Shown in pieces: positions 1 to 9,348 of a stretch of 14,059 bases of DNA. A program made the position numbers and the translations under genes. The first letter of the stretch is position 1, and each line of letters starts with the position of its first letter. Source of the DNA: Acephala macrosclerotiorum (taxonomy: Eukaryota > Ascomycota > Leotiomycetes > Helotiales > Mollisiaceae); contig MU119891.1 in the NCBI GenBank assembly GCA_014904845.1, positions 1-14,059 on the forward strand, in the 5' to 3' direction. A model generated the notes under the pieces. It was not told where the DNA came from. It made no database searches and saw nothing but the letters and a program-made list of their open reading frames with translations.

Positions 1-1009
1 TTAAAATAATTTTAATAAAATAATATATATAATTATTAATTATTTAAATTTTAAAAATATTTATAATAATATTTAAAATAAATATATAAAAAAATTAAAA
101 AAAAATTAATTAAAAAATTTATAAATAATTCGTTAAAAAATATAAAAAAAAATAAATAATATAAAATAAACAATTAAAAATATATAATAAAAAATAAAAT
201 AAATAAATAATAATAATTATAAAATAATAAAAATAATAAAATGTTAATATTAATTATTAAATATAAATTTTTATTTATTTTAATATTAAAAATCAAATTA
301 CGTATTAAAATATTTTTTATATATTAATTTAATTTTAATATAAAAAACGTAAAATATTTAAATAAAAAAAAAATTATATTTCAAAATAAACAATAAAATA
401 AAAAATATTAAAAAATATAAAATTAAAAATTAAAATAATTTTATAAATATTATAATAAAATAAAATAAAAATTTTATAATATTAATATTAATATTAAAAT
501 ATATTTAATTTTAAAAATTAAAATATTAAAATTTTTATTCGTTTTTATATTTATTTTATTTTTTATATTAAAATATTATATTATAATTTAAATTTATAAT
601 TTTTTTTATATTTAAAAATTTTAAAAATAAATCTTTTTTTTTTACGTTATAAAAATATTATTTATATAAAAAAATTACGTTTAAATTATATTTAATTTAT
701 AATTAAATATTATATTATTTTATTATTATTATATTTAATTAATTTTAATTTGAAAAATTATTTATTAAATTAAAATTAATTTTTTTTTAATTAATTATTT
801 ATTTTAAAAATTAATATTAATTTTTTTTAAATTATATATAATTTACATAATACAAATTATTTTAATTATAAATAAAAAATATTAATTTTTAATTAAAATA
901 TTTAAATTTAATAATTTAATTAATTTATCAAAAATTTAATAATAAAAATAATTACGTAATATATTTATATTTTTTAAAATAAATTAAAATTTATTTTTAA
1001 TATTATTAA
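1..1009. repeat. AT-rich, RIP-degraded repeat block (left flank, outer part)
   Basis: This stretch is almost pure A and T. The few C and G bases that remain are mostly in CpG (for example ACG and TCG), with some CpA and almost no CpC or CpT. Stop codons are dense in every frame and no gene can be supported. The texture is that of transposon sequence saturated with RIP-like C-to-T and G-to-A changes. The original element cannot be recognised by eye. A motif near 806-825 resembles ones near 3468 and 12809, so at least part belongs to the repeat family found elsewhere in both flanks. Confidence 0.8.
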
Positions 1010-1205
1010 TTCGCTTATTAAACTAATAATAATCAACGTTATAAGTCGATTTTTTTAACGTTAATAGCGTTTAGTAGTTCTTAGTAAAAAGTCAAAATTA
1101 GACTAGTAGTACTAGCTCGGCGCCAGCGCACGTGCCGCTAAATAGTCTATGCGAAAATACTAAAAATCTCGATTGCAATCGATTAAATACAGTGAACTTT
1201 TTAAA
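1010..1205. other. Small relict island of near-normal composition inside the AT-rich block
   Basis: About 200 bp in which C and G return abruptly, densest at about 1114-1140. It contains GGCGCC (1119-1124), a dyad centred on CACGTG with arms AGCG and CGCT (1125-1139), a 14-nt perfect palindrome TCGATTGCAATCGA (1169-1182), and GACTA (1101) mirrored by TAGTC (1143). Just outside lie a short TATT tandem run (1221-1238) and another 14-nt palindrome, TACGTAATTACGTA (1241-1254). There is no long reading frame. It may be single-copy DNA that escaped RIP, or the end of an inserted element. I do not recognise it. Confidence 0.55.
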
Positions 1206-3765
1206 ACTTTATAATATTCTTATTTATTTATTTATTTACTTACGTAATTACGTATTTGAATTTTTTAAAATAAATCGATTAAACGATTTAAATTAATTAA
1301 TTATAATAAATTAATAAAATAATAAATTTTTAAATATTATTTATATATAAAAATATTAAAAAATTAATATTAAAATACGATCGTTAAAATTATTATAAAT
1401 AAATTATTAAAAAATATTAAAAAATATTTTTATTATAATTTTAATTATTTATATTATAATAATAAATTAATAAAATTTAATTATATTTAATTAAAATTAT
1501 AATTATAAAATTATTTAAATACGTTTTTATTTTAAATATTAAAATTAATAATTATTTTTTTAATAAAAAATATTAAAAGTTTTTAAATATATTTTTATTT
1601 TAAATATTAAATATTTTTATAATTATATAATTTTTAAAAAAAATTTAAATTTTTTTTTTAAAATTATATATTAAATAAAATTTTAAAACGATTTTAAAAT
1701 TGATATAAATAATTAAAAACGTTTATAAAAATATTAAATATAAAAATAAATATATTATAAATAAAAGTTTTATTATTTTTAATATTAAAATTTTACAATG
1801 TTTTAAATAATTTTTTTTTAAAATAATTAATTAAAATATTTAAAAAAAAATATATATATATTAAAATAATTTATAATAAATAAAAGTTTTTAAATAAAAT
1901 ATAAAAAATAAATAAATAATTTATATATTATTTAATAAATATAAAAATTATAAAATTCGATTTAAATTTTAATTTTATTTAATAAATTTAAAAAATTAAA
2001 AATATTTAATATATTTTTTTTATTATTAATTTTTAAACGATTTTTTAATACGTTTAAAATTATTATAATAATATATAAAAAATAATAAACGTTTTATTAT
2101 ATATATTAAAATTTATATAAAAAAAATTTAAATAAAATTTTAAAATTATAAATATAATATTTTTAATAAAAAAAAATAAAAAATATTAAAAAAAGAATTA
2201 AAATTTTTTTTAATTTAATTTAAATAAAAAAAAATTTTATATTATAATTATAAATTAATAAAATAAATATTTATAAATTTTTTAAATATATTATTAAATA
2301 ATAATTTAATATTAATTTAAATATTATTATTAAATAAATTTATAAATTTATAAATATATAAATTTAAAATATTAAAAAAAAATTTAAAATTATAAAATTT
2401 TTAAAAAACGTTTAATTTTTAAATTAAATTTTAATTTTAAAAAATTTATAATAATTATAAATTAATTAAATAAATTTATAAAAAATAAATTAAAAATAAT
2501 AATAAAAAATAAAACGTTTTATAATTATAATTATTTAATTATATATTTAAAAAATAATAAAATTAAATTTATATTAAAAATTATTAATTAATAATATTAG
2601 TTAATTAATAAAATAAATAAATTTAATTTAAATTAAATTTAAAAAAAATTTATAAATTTTTTTATATTTTAAATTAAAAAATTTTTTTTAAATAAAAAAT
2701 AAATAAATATTATAATTAAAAAATTATAAAAAACTTTTTAAAATTAATTAAATTATACGCGTATTAATAATAATATATAAAGATTTAATATAATAAAAAA
2801 AAGTAATAAAATATATAAAATAAAAAAAATTATATTAAAAAAAATAATAAAATAAAATAAAATAAAATAAAATAATTATTTAAAAATTTAAAATATTAAA
2901 TAATTATATAAATTTAAATTTTTATAAATAAAAATATTTTAAAATTAATAAATATTTAAATATTATTTAAAAAATAAAATAAAATAATTTAAATTAAAAA
3001 ACGTAATTAATTACGTTTTTATAATAATTATTACGAATATTATATTATATATAATTTTATTATTAATAAATAAAAATATATTATTTATTATAATAAAAAA
3101 TATAAAATAAAATATTTTTTATATTTTTTATATTTTATAAAAAATTAAAAAAATTAAATTTATTTTAACGTATAAATTATTATAATTAAAAAAAAAATAT
3201 TAATAATTTTAATATAAAAATTTTATATATATAATTTAAAAAATAAAATAACAAAAATATATTTTATATATAAAATAAAATAAAAAATTTAATTAATTAA
3301 TTAATAAAATAAATGTTATTAAATTAATTTTAAATTTATATAATATTAATTATTTAAAATTATATTATTATAAACGATTTTAATTAATATAATTTTAAAA
3401 TTTATAATAAAAAAATATATAATATATAATAAATAAAAATATATTAATTTATTATTTATTTAATATAAAAATTAATATTAATTTTTTTTATATAATATTA
3501 ATATTTTTTATAATAAACGATTTTATTTAAATTTAATTAATTTATTAAAAAAATTTACAATTATATAATTTCGAAATAATATATAATTAATTTAATAAAA
3601 AATATTAAAATTTTATAATTATAATTAATTTATAATATTTATTTATTAATTAATTCAAATTATATAAAATTTAATTAAATATTATATAAATTAATAAAAT
3701 ATAATTATATTTAATTAAAATAATAATTTTAATATAAAATATTAAAATTTTTATTTATTTAAATA

Positions 3766-4260
3766 TTAAATATTTTTATAATTATATAATTTTTAAAAGA
3801 AAATTAAAAATTTTTTTTTTTAAAATTATATATTAAATAAAATAATTTAAATTAATTAAATCGATTATAATAATTTAATATAAAAAATAAAAATTTTAAA
3901 AAAAAAATTTTTAATATAAAATTTTAAAAATATATTTTTATTTTAATTATATAATTATATAATTTTGAAAAAAAAATTTTAAAAAGTTTTTTTTTAAAAT
4001 ATATATTAAATAAAATAATTTAAATTAATTATAATAATTTAATATAAAAAATAAAAATTTTAAAATATTTTTTTTGAAATATTTTTTTAATATATTTTTT
4101 TAATATAAAGTTTTATTAAAAATACGTTTTTATTTTATAATTATATAATTTTAAAAAAAAATTTTAAAAAGTTTTTTTTTTAAAATTATATATTAAATAA
4201 AATAATTTAAATTAATTAAATATAAAAATATAAATTTTATAAAAAATATATTTTTATTTT
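3766..4260. repeat. Tandem array of three ~180 bp AT-rich units
   Basis: A recognisable block (a run of A, then a run of T, then ATATATTAAATAAAAT) recurs with its end block at about 3822-3843, 3996-4016 and 4182-4203, a spacing of about 174 and 186 bp. The sequence after it, AATTTAAATTAATTA, is also shared by the units. A fourth, isolated copy of the same block is at about 1660-1681. Differences between units are mostly short indels in homopolymers and A/G or T/C changes. In this composition some similarity is expected by chance, but the shared order of blocks is too long for that. Confidence 0.6.
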
Positions 4261-4320
4261 AAATATTAAATAATTTATCAATTTATTAATTTTATTATTT
4301 AATAAAATTTAAAATAAATA

Positions 4321-4409
4321 TAAATTATTAAAATTGAAAATTTTATAATTTTTTATAAAATTTATAAAATAAAATATACGTTAAATAAAAAAAATAAAAA
4401 ATTCGTTTA
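4321..4409. repeat. Dispersed direct repeat, copy 1 (partner at 6786-6873)
   Basis: About 89 bp that match 6786-6873 in the same orientation. By hand alignment the copies differ by a few transitions (TTAAA against TCGAA, ATTGAAA against ATTAAAA) and one A of length. A shared tract of more than 40 identical bases ends in ATATACGT in both. All substitutions seen are transitions, as expected for copies of one element that were RIPed independently. Confidence 0.75.
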
Positions 4410-6785
4410 TTATTAATTCGTTTAATAAATTGTTAAACGAATTTTTTTTTTAAAAATAAAAAAAATATTTTTTTTAAATTTTATTATATTTAATATATTA
4501 AATATATAAATTTAAATAAATTTAATTATATATTATAAATTGAAATATTAAAATTTAAAAAAATTAAAAATTAAAAAATTAAAATTTTTTATTTTTAATA
4601 ATTAAAATAATAAAAATAATTATAAAAATATATTAATTATAAAATTATAAAATATAAACATTTATAATTTTTTTTAATAAAATTAAATAAAAACGTATAT
4701 TATATTATAAAATAAAATTTTTTAATTTTATTAAAAAAAGTTTCAAATTTAAAAAAAATAATAAATAATAAAAAAATTTTAACAATTAAAAAAATATTAT
4801 AAATTTTATTTAATATAAAAAAAAATAATAAAATCGTTTATAAAAATAAATATTTTAATTATAAAATTTAATAAAATTATAATTTTTAAGAAAAATTATT
4901 ATTATAAAATTATTTAATAAATATATAATATAAAAAATTTATTTTTTTAATTATAATTAAAAAATAATATTATATAATTTTTTTATTTATATTAAAAAAA
5001 AATTAAAACGTACGATTATAATACGATTAAATAATAATAAATTAATAAAAAATTAATTTAAAAAAAAATATTATAAATAATAAAATAATAATAAAAAAAA
5101 TTATAAATATTAAAAAGTTTTTAACGTAATAAAATTTAAAATAATAATAAAAAATTTGTAAAAAAAAAAAAATTATAAAAAAATTATTAAATAAATATAA
5201 TTATTTATAACGAATAAAATAAATTATTTTTTTAAAAAAAAAAAAAATTTAATTAATTTAAAAAATAATTTATTTTAAAAATTATTAATTTTTTTAATAT
5301 TATTTATAATATTAATAATATTTATTAAATAATAAATAAATAAAATTAAAAAAACGTTTAAAATAAAATTTTTAATTTATAAACGTATTAAAAAAACGAA
5401 AAAAATTAAAATTATAATAAATAATTAATTTAATAAATAAAATTAAAAAAATAATAAAAAAATTTTATTTAAAAGAATTTATATAATTATTAAAATAATT
5501 ATATTATTAATATTTTTATATAAATTAAAATTATAATAAAAAATAAAAAATAAAAATAAAAAAATTTAATAAAATATTTAATATTATTAAATAAATAATA
5601 TTATTAATATATAAAATAATATTTATAAAAATATTTAATATAAAATTTATTAATATTATAAAATTATTCAATAAACGAAAATAAGATTTTAAAATATAAT
5701 TTTAAAAAGAATTAAATAAAATTAAAATTATAAAATTTATAAATATATATTATTTTTAAAATTAAATTAAAAAATATTAATATAATATTATAAAAAAATA
5801 TAATTAAAATTAAAATTATTTTAATTAATAAAAATTTATAAATAATAAAAAAATTAATATAAAAAATTTAATTTATTATATATTATATTTTTACGAAAAA
5901 TAAAAATTTTATTAAATAAATATATAAAAATTTTTTTTTTATAAATTATAAATATTAAAAATATATTAATAAAATTTTTAATTAATATTATATTAATTTT
6001 CATTATATAAAATTAAATACGAAAATAATTATAAATAAATAAAAAAATAAAATATATTATAAAAAACAAAAAAAAAAATTATTACGAATTAATTATATAA
6101 AAAAAAAATTAATAATAAAATTTATTATAATTTTAAAAAATATTATTTAAAATTTAAATATAATATATATATAAAATATATATATATATATATTTAAATT
6201 ATAAAATTAAACGTAAAATTAAAATTTTAAACGAAAAAAAAAATTATAATAAAAATAAAAAAAAATTAAAATATAAAAAAAAAAAATTAAATAATTATTT
6301 AAAATTATAAATTAAAAATAAAAAAAAATAAATTATTTAAAAAAAAATAATTAAAATTAAATTTTAAATTAATAATATAAATAATAAAAAAAATTAAAAA
6401 TAATAATAAAAACTTTTTTTTAAAATAATAAAATATTTAAAAATTAAAAAAATAAAATTTTAAATTTTAAATAAAAAATATAAAAAATTTTAAATTTTAT
6501 TTTAATTAAATAATTAAAAATATAAATATTATTAATTAAATAAAAAATTAATATTTAATATAAATTTTAATAATTTTATTATTTAATAATAAATATAAAT
6601 TTAAATTAATTAAATTAATTATAATAATTTAATATAAAAAACGAAAATTTTAAAAAAAAAATTTTAATAATATAAAATTTAATAAAATATTTTTATTTTA
6701 AATATTATTTTAATAATTATATTAATTTTAAACGTTTATAAAACGTTTAAATTAAAAATTTGAAATTTGAAATTTAATATAAAAA

Positions 6786-6873
6786 TAAATTATTAAAATT
6801 AAAAATTTTATAATTTTTTATAAAATTTATAAAATAAAATATACGTCGAATAAAAAAAATAAAAATTCGTTTA
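6786..6873. repeat. Dispersed direct repeat, copy 2 (partner at 4321-4409)
   Basis: This is the second copy of the repeat at 4321-4409, in the same orientation and about 2465 bp downstream. The sequence before it (about 6605-6700) also resembles the units of the tandem array at 3766-4260, so the shared region probably extends further upstream. It keeps one CpG (TCGAA) that the first copy has lost. Confidence 0.75.
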
Positions 6874-7164
6874 TAAATCAATAAATGAATATTTTTTTTA
6901 ATACGAAAAAAATATTTTATTTATTAATTTAAAAATATTTTAAATTATATTATTATTAAAAATTTAAATATAATATATTTTATATATATAATTAAATAAA
7001 ATAAAATATTTAATAATTAATTATAATATTAAAAATATATATATTTTAATTTAAATATTTTTAATAAATAAAAAAAAAAAAAATTATAAAAAATTGAATT
7101 AATTAATTATTTTTTTATAATTTGAATTAATTATTAATAATATTAATATTATTTTATTAAATAC

Positions 7165-7266
7165 GATCGTTTAAACTCTATTTAAAATAATACAGCACGT
7201 AAAGATTTTTAATAATAAACTCGTTTGAATTTTTGTTTTATATAATTTTTTAATTAAAGTTAAAAG
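7165..7266 (+). repeat. Border duplication, copy A (mutated)
   Basis: This segment aligns without gaps to 7371-7472, exactly 206 bp downstream. Over about 102 positions I count roughly 22 differences, and all are transitions. In about 20 of them copy A has T or A where copy B has C or G; two go the other way. CpG sites (ATCG, CACG, CTCG) are kept in both copies, while C in CpC, CpT and CpA contexts has often changed in copy A. This is direct evidence of RIP-like mutation at the edge of the gene island. Confidence 0.9.
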
Positions 7267-7286
7267 TAAAATTGCGCCAGTTCGCG

Positions 7287-7366
7287 AGTTTAGCCTTTCT
7301 ACCGGAAGTTTGGCCTTTCTACCGAAAGTTTGACCTTTCTGCCGAAAGTTTGGCCTTTTTGCCAAA
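7287..7366 (+). repeat. 4 x 20 bp tandem repeat
   Basis: Four head-to-tail units of exactly 20 bp lie at 7287-7306, 7307-7326, 7327-7346 and 7347-7366. The consensus is close to AGTTTGGCCTTTCTACCGAA. Units differ at one to five positions, mostly transitions. They sit between the two copies of the border duplication. Because 20 is not a multiple of three, they cannot encode a repeated peptide in one frame, so this is a minisatellite rather than a coding repeat. Confidence 0.92.
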
Positions 7367-7370
7367 ATGC

Positions 7371-7472
7371 AATCGCCTAAACTCTGCCTAAAATAGCACG
7401 GCACGTAAAGATTTTTAATAGTAAACTCGTTTAAATTTCTGCCTCACATAACCCTTCAACTAAAGTTAAAGG
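7371..7472 (+). repeat. Border duplication, copy B (less mutated)
   Basis: This is the better-preserved partner of 7165-7266. It keeps blocks such as CGCCTAAACTCTGCC and CCTCACATAACCCTTC where copy A has T-rich versions. Copy B and the minisatellite mark the point where base composition returns to normal. The duplication unit of about 206 bp (copy A plus minisatellite) may have been formed by tandem duplication before mutation. Confidence 0.9.
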
Positions 7473-8202
7473 CATTCATTCTCATGCCGTCTTGGCAAAT
7501 GTAGTCTTGTCCACTCGGACTGGACGGAAGCGTCTCTCCGCCGCAGTCATCCTCTTCCATATCACTCACTCCTCTAATTAGTGCGACTTCAATGAGGGGC
7601 AACTAAAGTCTCAATCATCATTGGCACGGGAGTATGACCGGCTCAAACTCTGAGATACTTCCTTATCTGCTCTATTTACTCCGAGATGCAGATTAAGCTC
7701 TGCCAATCGTTAGGAGCCGCAGCCAAGTCGAGCCTCTGCAAACCAACAGCACAACCACAAAGTTCAATTGGCGGGATTGAGTCTGAGTTCACCCGGACTC
7801 AGAAAGAGACCCGCTGAAGAATCGCACTTAGAGGCACGAATATATACCATATATCGAAGGATCAAGTCTGACCTATTCTCACCTTCCATTTCTTATCTGC
7901 TCCCTTTATCCAAGCGCTTCCAACCTCCGAGAGCCGCATTCAAGTCCCCATTGCCTCGCTTTTCACGTAAAGCTTCACTCTGCGTGAAACCTGATTGAAC
8001 AATGTTACGAGTCTTGCAGTCGGTCAAACCTCTTGTGTAGCCTACAAGTCAGAGATCTACAATCCTACCCGTGGTAATCAACACGCCACTTACCTGTTTC
8101 TTCTTGTTCATTCCATACAGCTGCTAACGATAAGCTCAGATATATCAAGTACTGGAGAGTCAAGTGCTCACCGTCGATGTATTCAAAATAGTGTTGAGAA
8201 CA
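7473..8202 (+). promoter_or_regulatory. Non-coding upstream region of the bZIP-ankyrin regulator gene
   Basis: About 730 bp of normal composition with no supportable coding gene. It probably holds the promoter and 5' leader of the gene that starts at 8203. Visible elements are an AT tract, ATATATACCATATAT (7839-7854), a possible TATA-like element; a dyad CTGAGT..ACTCAG (7783-7802); and an imperfect duplication in which TTATCTGCTC occurs at 7663-7672 and 7893-7902, followed by a GAGCCGCAnnCAAGTC block at 7714-7729 and 7931-7946. Two short reading frames (7768-7998 and 7995-8270) look like chance frames, or upstream ORFs if the leader is long. In the frame of the regulator, stops at about 7996, 8038 and 8125 separate them from its start. 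Confidence 0.5.
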
Positions 8203-9332
8203 ATGGAAGAGCAGGAACGTCGTCGATCAGCAGAGAGTATCTTGGAGCGAAGACGGATTCAGAATCGTAATGCTCAGCGAAAGCGTCGTAAGTGATTTCA
8301 AGCTAGACTCGCAGTCTACAATGGCTAATGCTTACAATAGGTCAACGACGTGCTGAGATGGAGAGGAAACAAAGAGAAGCGCAGCAGGATCAAGAACGAC
8401 GAGAGAGCTCAACGAGTGAAGAAACGTCTCACCAGCGATGCCACCAATGCCGATTCCACAATTTCGATTTCCGACATTCCGGTAGTGCCGAAACGAAGGC
8501 CTCGGCTACTCAGCAACATCACACTGCGAATCTCACATCTCGAACAGAACCATCAGACAAGGACCGAGAGGCATTGTCGAAAGCAATGGCAGACAAACAA
8601 GATGAGTTTCTGTCATTGCCTCTATCACCATCGAGCCCTACCATGGACTTAAGTCACAATTACTTCGACGAAAACGGGCTATATAATGAAGATATATCTT
8701 TGGATCTGGACTTTGCAATACAACAATACTCGGAACCTCATTCCAATTCCTCCGGAGTGACCGAGCCTCCCGGAAAACAACAACCTTTGCCAACCCCACG
8801 ACCACGGACTGCTTCGGAAACTCCCGAGCGACCTCGGCAGCATCCCATGCGAAGATGGAGCACCACCACGCCTTCTTCAATCCACCCACAAGTCCTAAAA
8901 CCTGTCTCGCCACTCGCAACGCACAATTACAACACCCCACCACCAACACCAACTTTCGCCCCATCCCTGACTTCTCCTTCGCCATCTTCGCCTACCAACA
9001 ACAAAGGCAAAACCCCCCTCCATATCCTCACCGAACGCGGCTCCTTCAAGACTGTCTCCCTCCTCCTCGAATCCGCAATCGACATCGACGCCCAAGACTT
9101 CTACGGCCGCACAGCCTTGCACCTCGCAGTCCTGAACGGCCACGTAGCCGTTGCGGCCAAGCTTTTGAAAGCGGGAGCGGATACAGATATAGTAGACTAC
9201 AAGGGTGTAGGACCTGTGCACATAGCTGCAGAGATGGAGAACGAGGAGATGATTCTCCTTTTAATGAGAGAAGGTGCTGATTTCGGGGTTGGCATTGGGG
9301 AGAGCATTCACAATCAGGGAATTATATGTTGA
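8203..9332 (+). CDS. TOXE-like bZIP basic-region / ankyrin-repeat transcription regulator
   Basis: Two exons (8203-8287 and 8341-9332) encode 358 residues. Residues 16-32 form a bZIP basic region with the signature NRNAQRKRR (21-29); the intron splits codon 29. No leucine heptads follow, so there is no leucine zipper. Residues about 50-245 are rich in Ser, Thr, Pro and Gln and look disordered. Three ankyrin repeats follow at about 251-280 (GKTPLH), 284-313 (GRTALH) and 317-346 (a weaker GVGPVH). A basic region without zipper plus C-terminal ankyrin repeats is the TOXE architecture; TOXE regulates HC-toxin genes, and relatives serve other metabolite clusters. It should act in the nucleus; its targets may include the two genes downstream, which is inference. 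The protein ends just after repeat three, whereas TOXE is longer and has four repeats, so the C-terminus may be truncated. The start at 8203 is the first ATG after in-frame stops. The next gene converges, leaving 16 bp between stop codons. Confidence 0.88.
8288..8340 (+). other. Intron (53 bp) inside the bZIP basic region
   Basis: It has a GTAAGT donor at 8288, a plausible branch site GCTAATG about 15 bp before the end, and an AATAG acceptor ending at 8340. Splicing joins a phase-1 codon, C + GT, giving Arg 29. The join restores an uninterrupted basic region and links it in frame to the long second exon. Without splicing the frame from 8203 reads through GTAAGTGA to a stop. Confidence 0.9.
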
Positions 9333-9348
9333 CATTCAATCCAAATCT

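Larger units (their letters stand above)
3468..5640 (+). mobile_element. Degraded repeat element, left-flank copy, collinear with 12809-14059
   Basis: Several anchors appear in the same order and orientation in both flanks: about 3468-3502 with 12809-12848; about 3680-3790 with 12975-13160; about 4985-5158 with 13215-13460; about 5185-5320 with 13458-13570; about 5482-5566 with 13895-14000; and about 5585-5633 with 14005-14059. The left copy is about 0.9 kb longer between the second and third anchors, where it carries the tandem array and more. I cannot name the transposon class, because no reading frame or terminus survives. The element boundaries are approximate. Confidence 0.55.
1206..7160. 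repeat. AT-rich, RIP-degraded repeat block (left flank, main part)
   Basis: Nearly 6 kb at roughly 97% A+T by hand counts of sample lines. I see no supportable gene, tRNA or rRNA. What can be seen are repeats within it (listed separately), simple runs such as an ATAAA pentanucleotide array near 2846-2874 and an AT run near 6165-6195, and two perfect dyads: a 24-nt palindrome at 2997-3020 (core ACGTAATTAATTACGT) and an inverted repeat at 4415-4443 with 11-nt arms (AATTCGTTTAA) and a 7-nt loop. A strongly outnumbers T on the plus strand at about 5000-6500, whereas T is in excess at 11900-12700. This may reflect elements lying in opposite orientations. Confidence 0.8.

Noticed and set aside
1..7160. 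Mitochondrial or organellar DNA insertion to explain the extreme A+T
   Set aside because: No tRNA, rRNA or mitochondrial coding segment can be seen. The border repeats show a C-to-T mutation series, and the same repeat family occurs on both sides of a nuclear-type gene island.
7287..7366. CRISPR-like array
   Set aside because: The units are directly adjacent with no spacers, and the context is a eukaryotic genome with introns.
7171..7404. Minus-strand 77-codon reading frame with short repeated peptide blocks, considered as a peptide precursor
   Set aside because: It lies across the border repeats and the 20-bp minisatellite. The 20-bp period shifts frame in each unit, there is no signal peptide, and the upstream part is RIPed sequence. 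It is a chance frame.
7768..8270. Two overlapping plus-strand frames (7768-7998 and 7995-8270) upstream of the regulator
   Set aside because: They show no recognisable domain, and neither can be joined in frame to the regulator with a convincing intron. They are best seen as chance frames or upstream ORFs in the leader.
8638..9221. Several frames opposite or overlapping the regulator's second exon
   Set aside because: These are shadows of the coding exon, with low-complexity Arg, Val, Gly or Trp-rich translations and no domain of their own.
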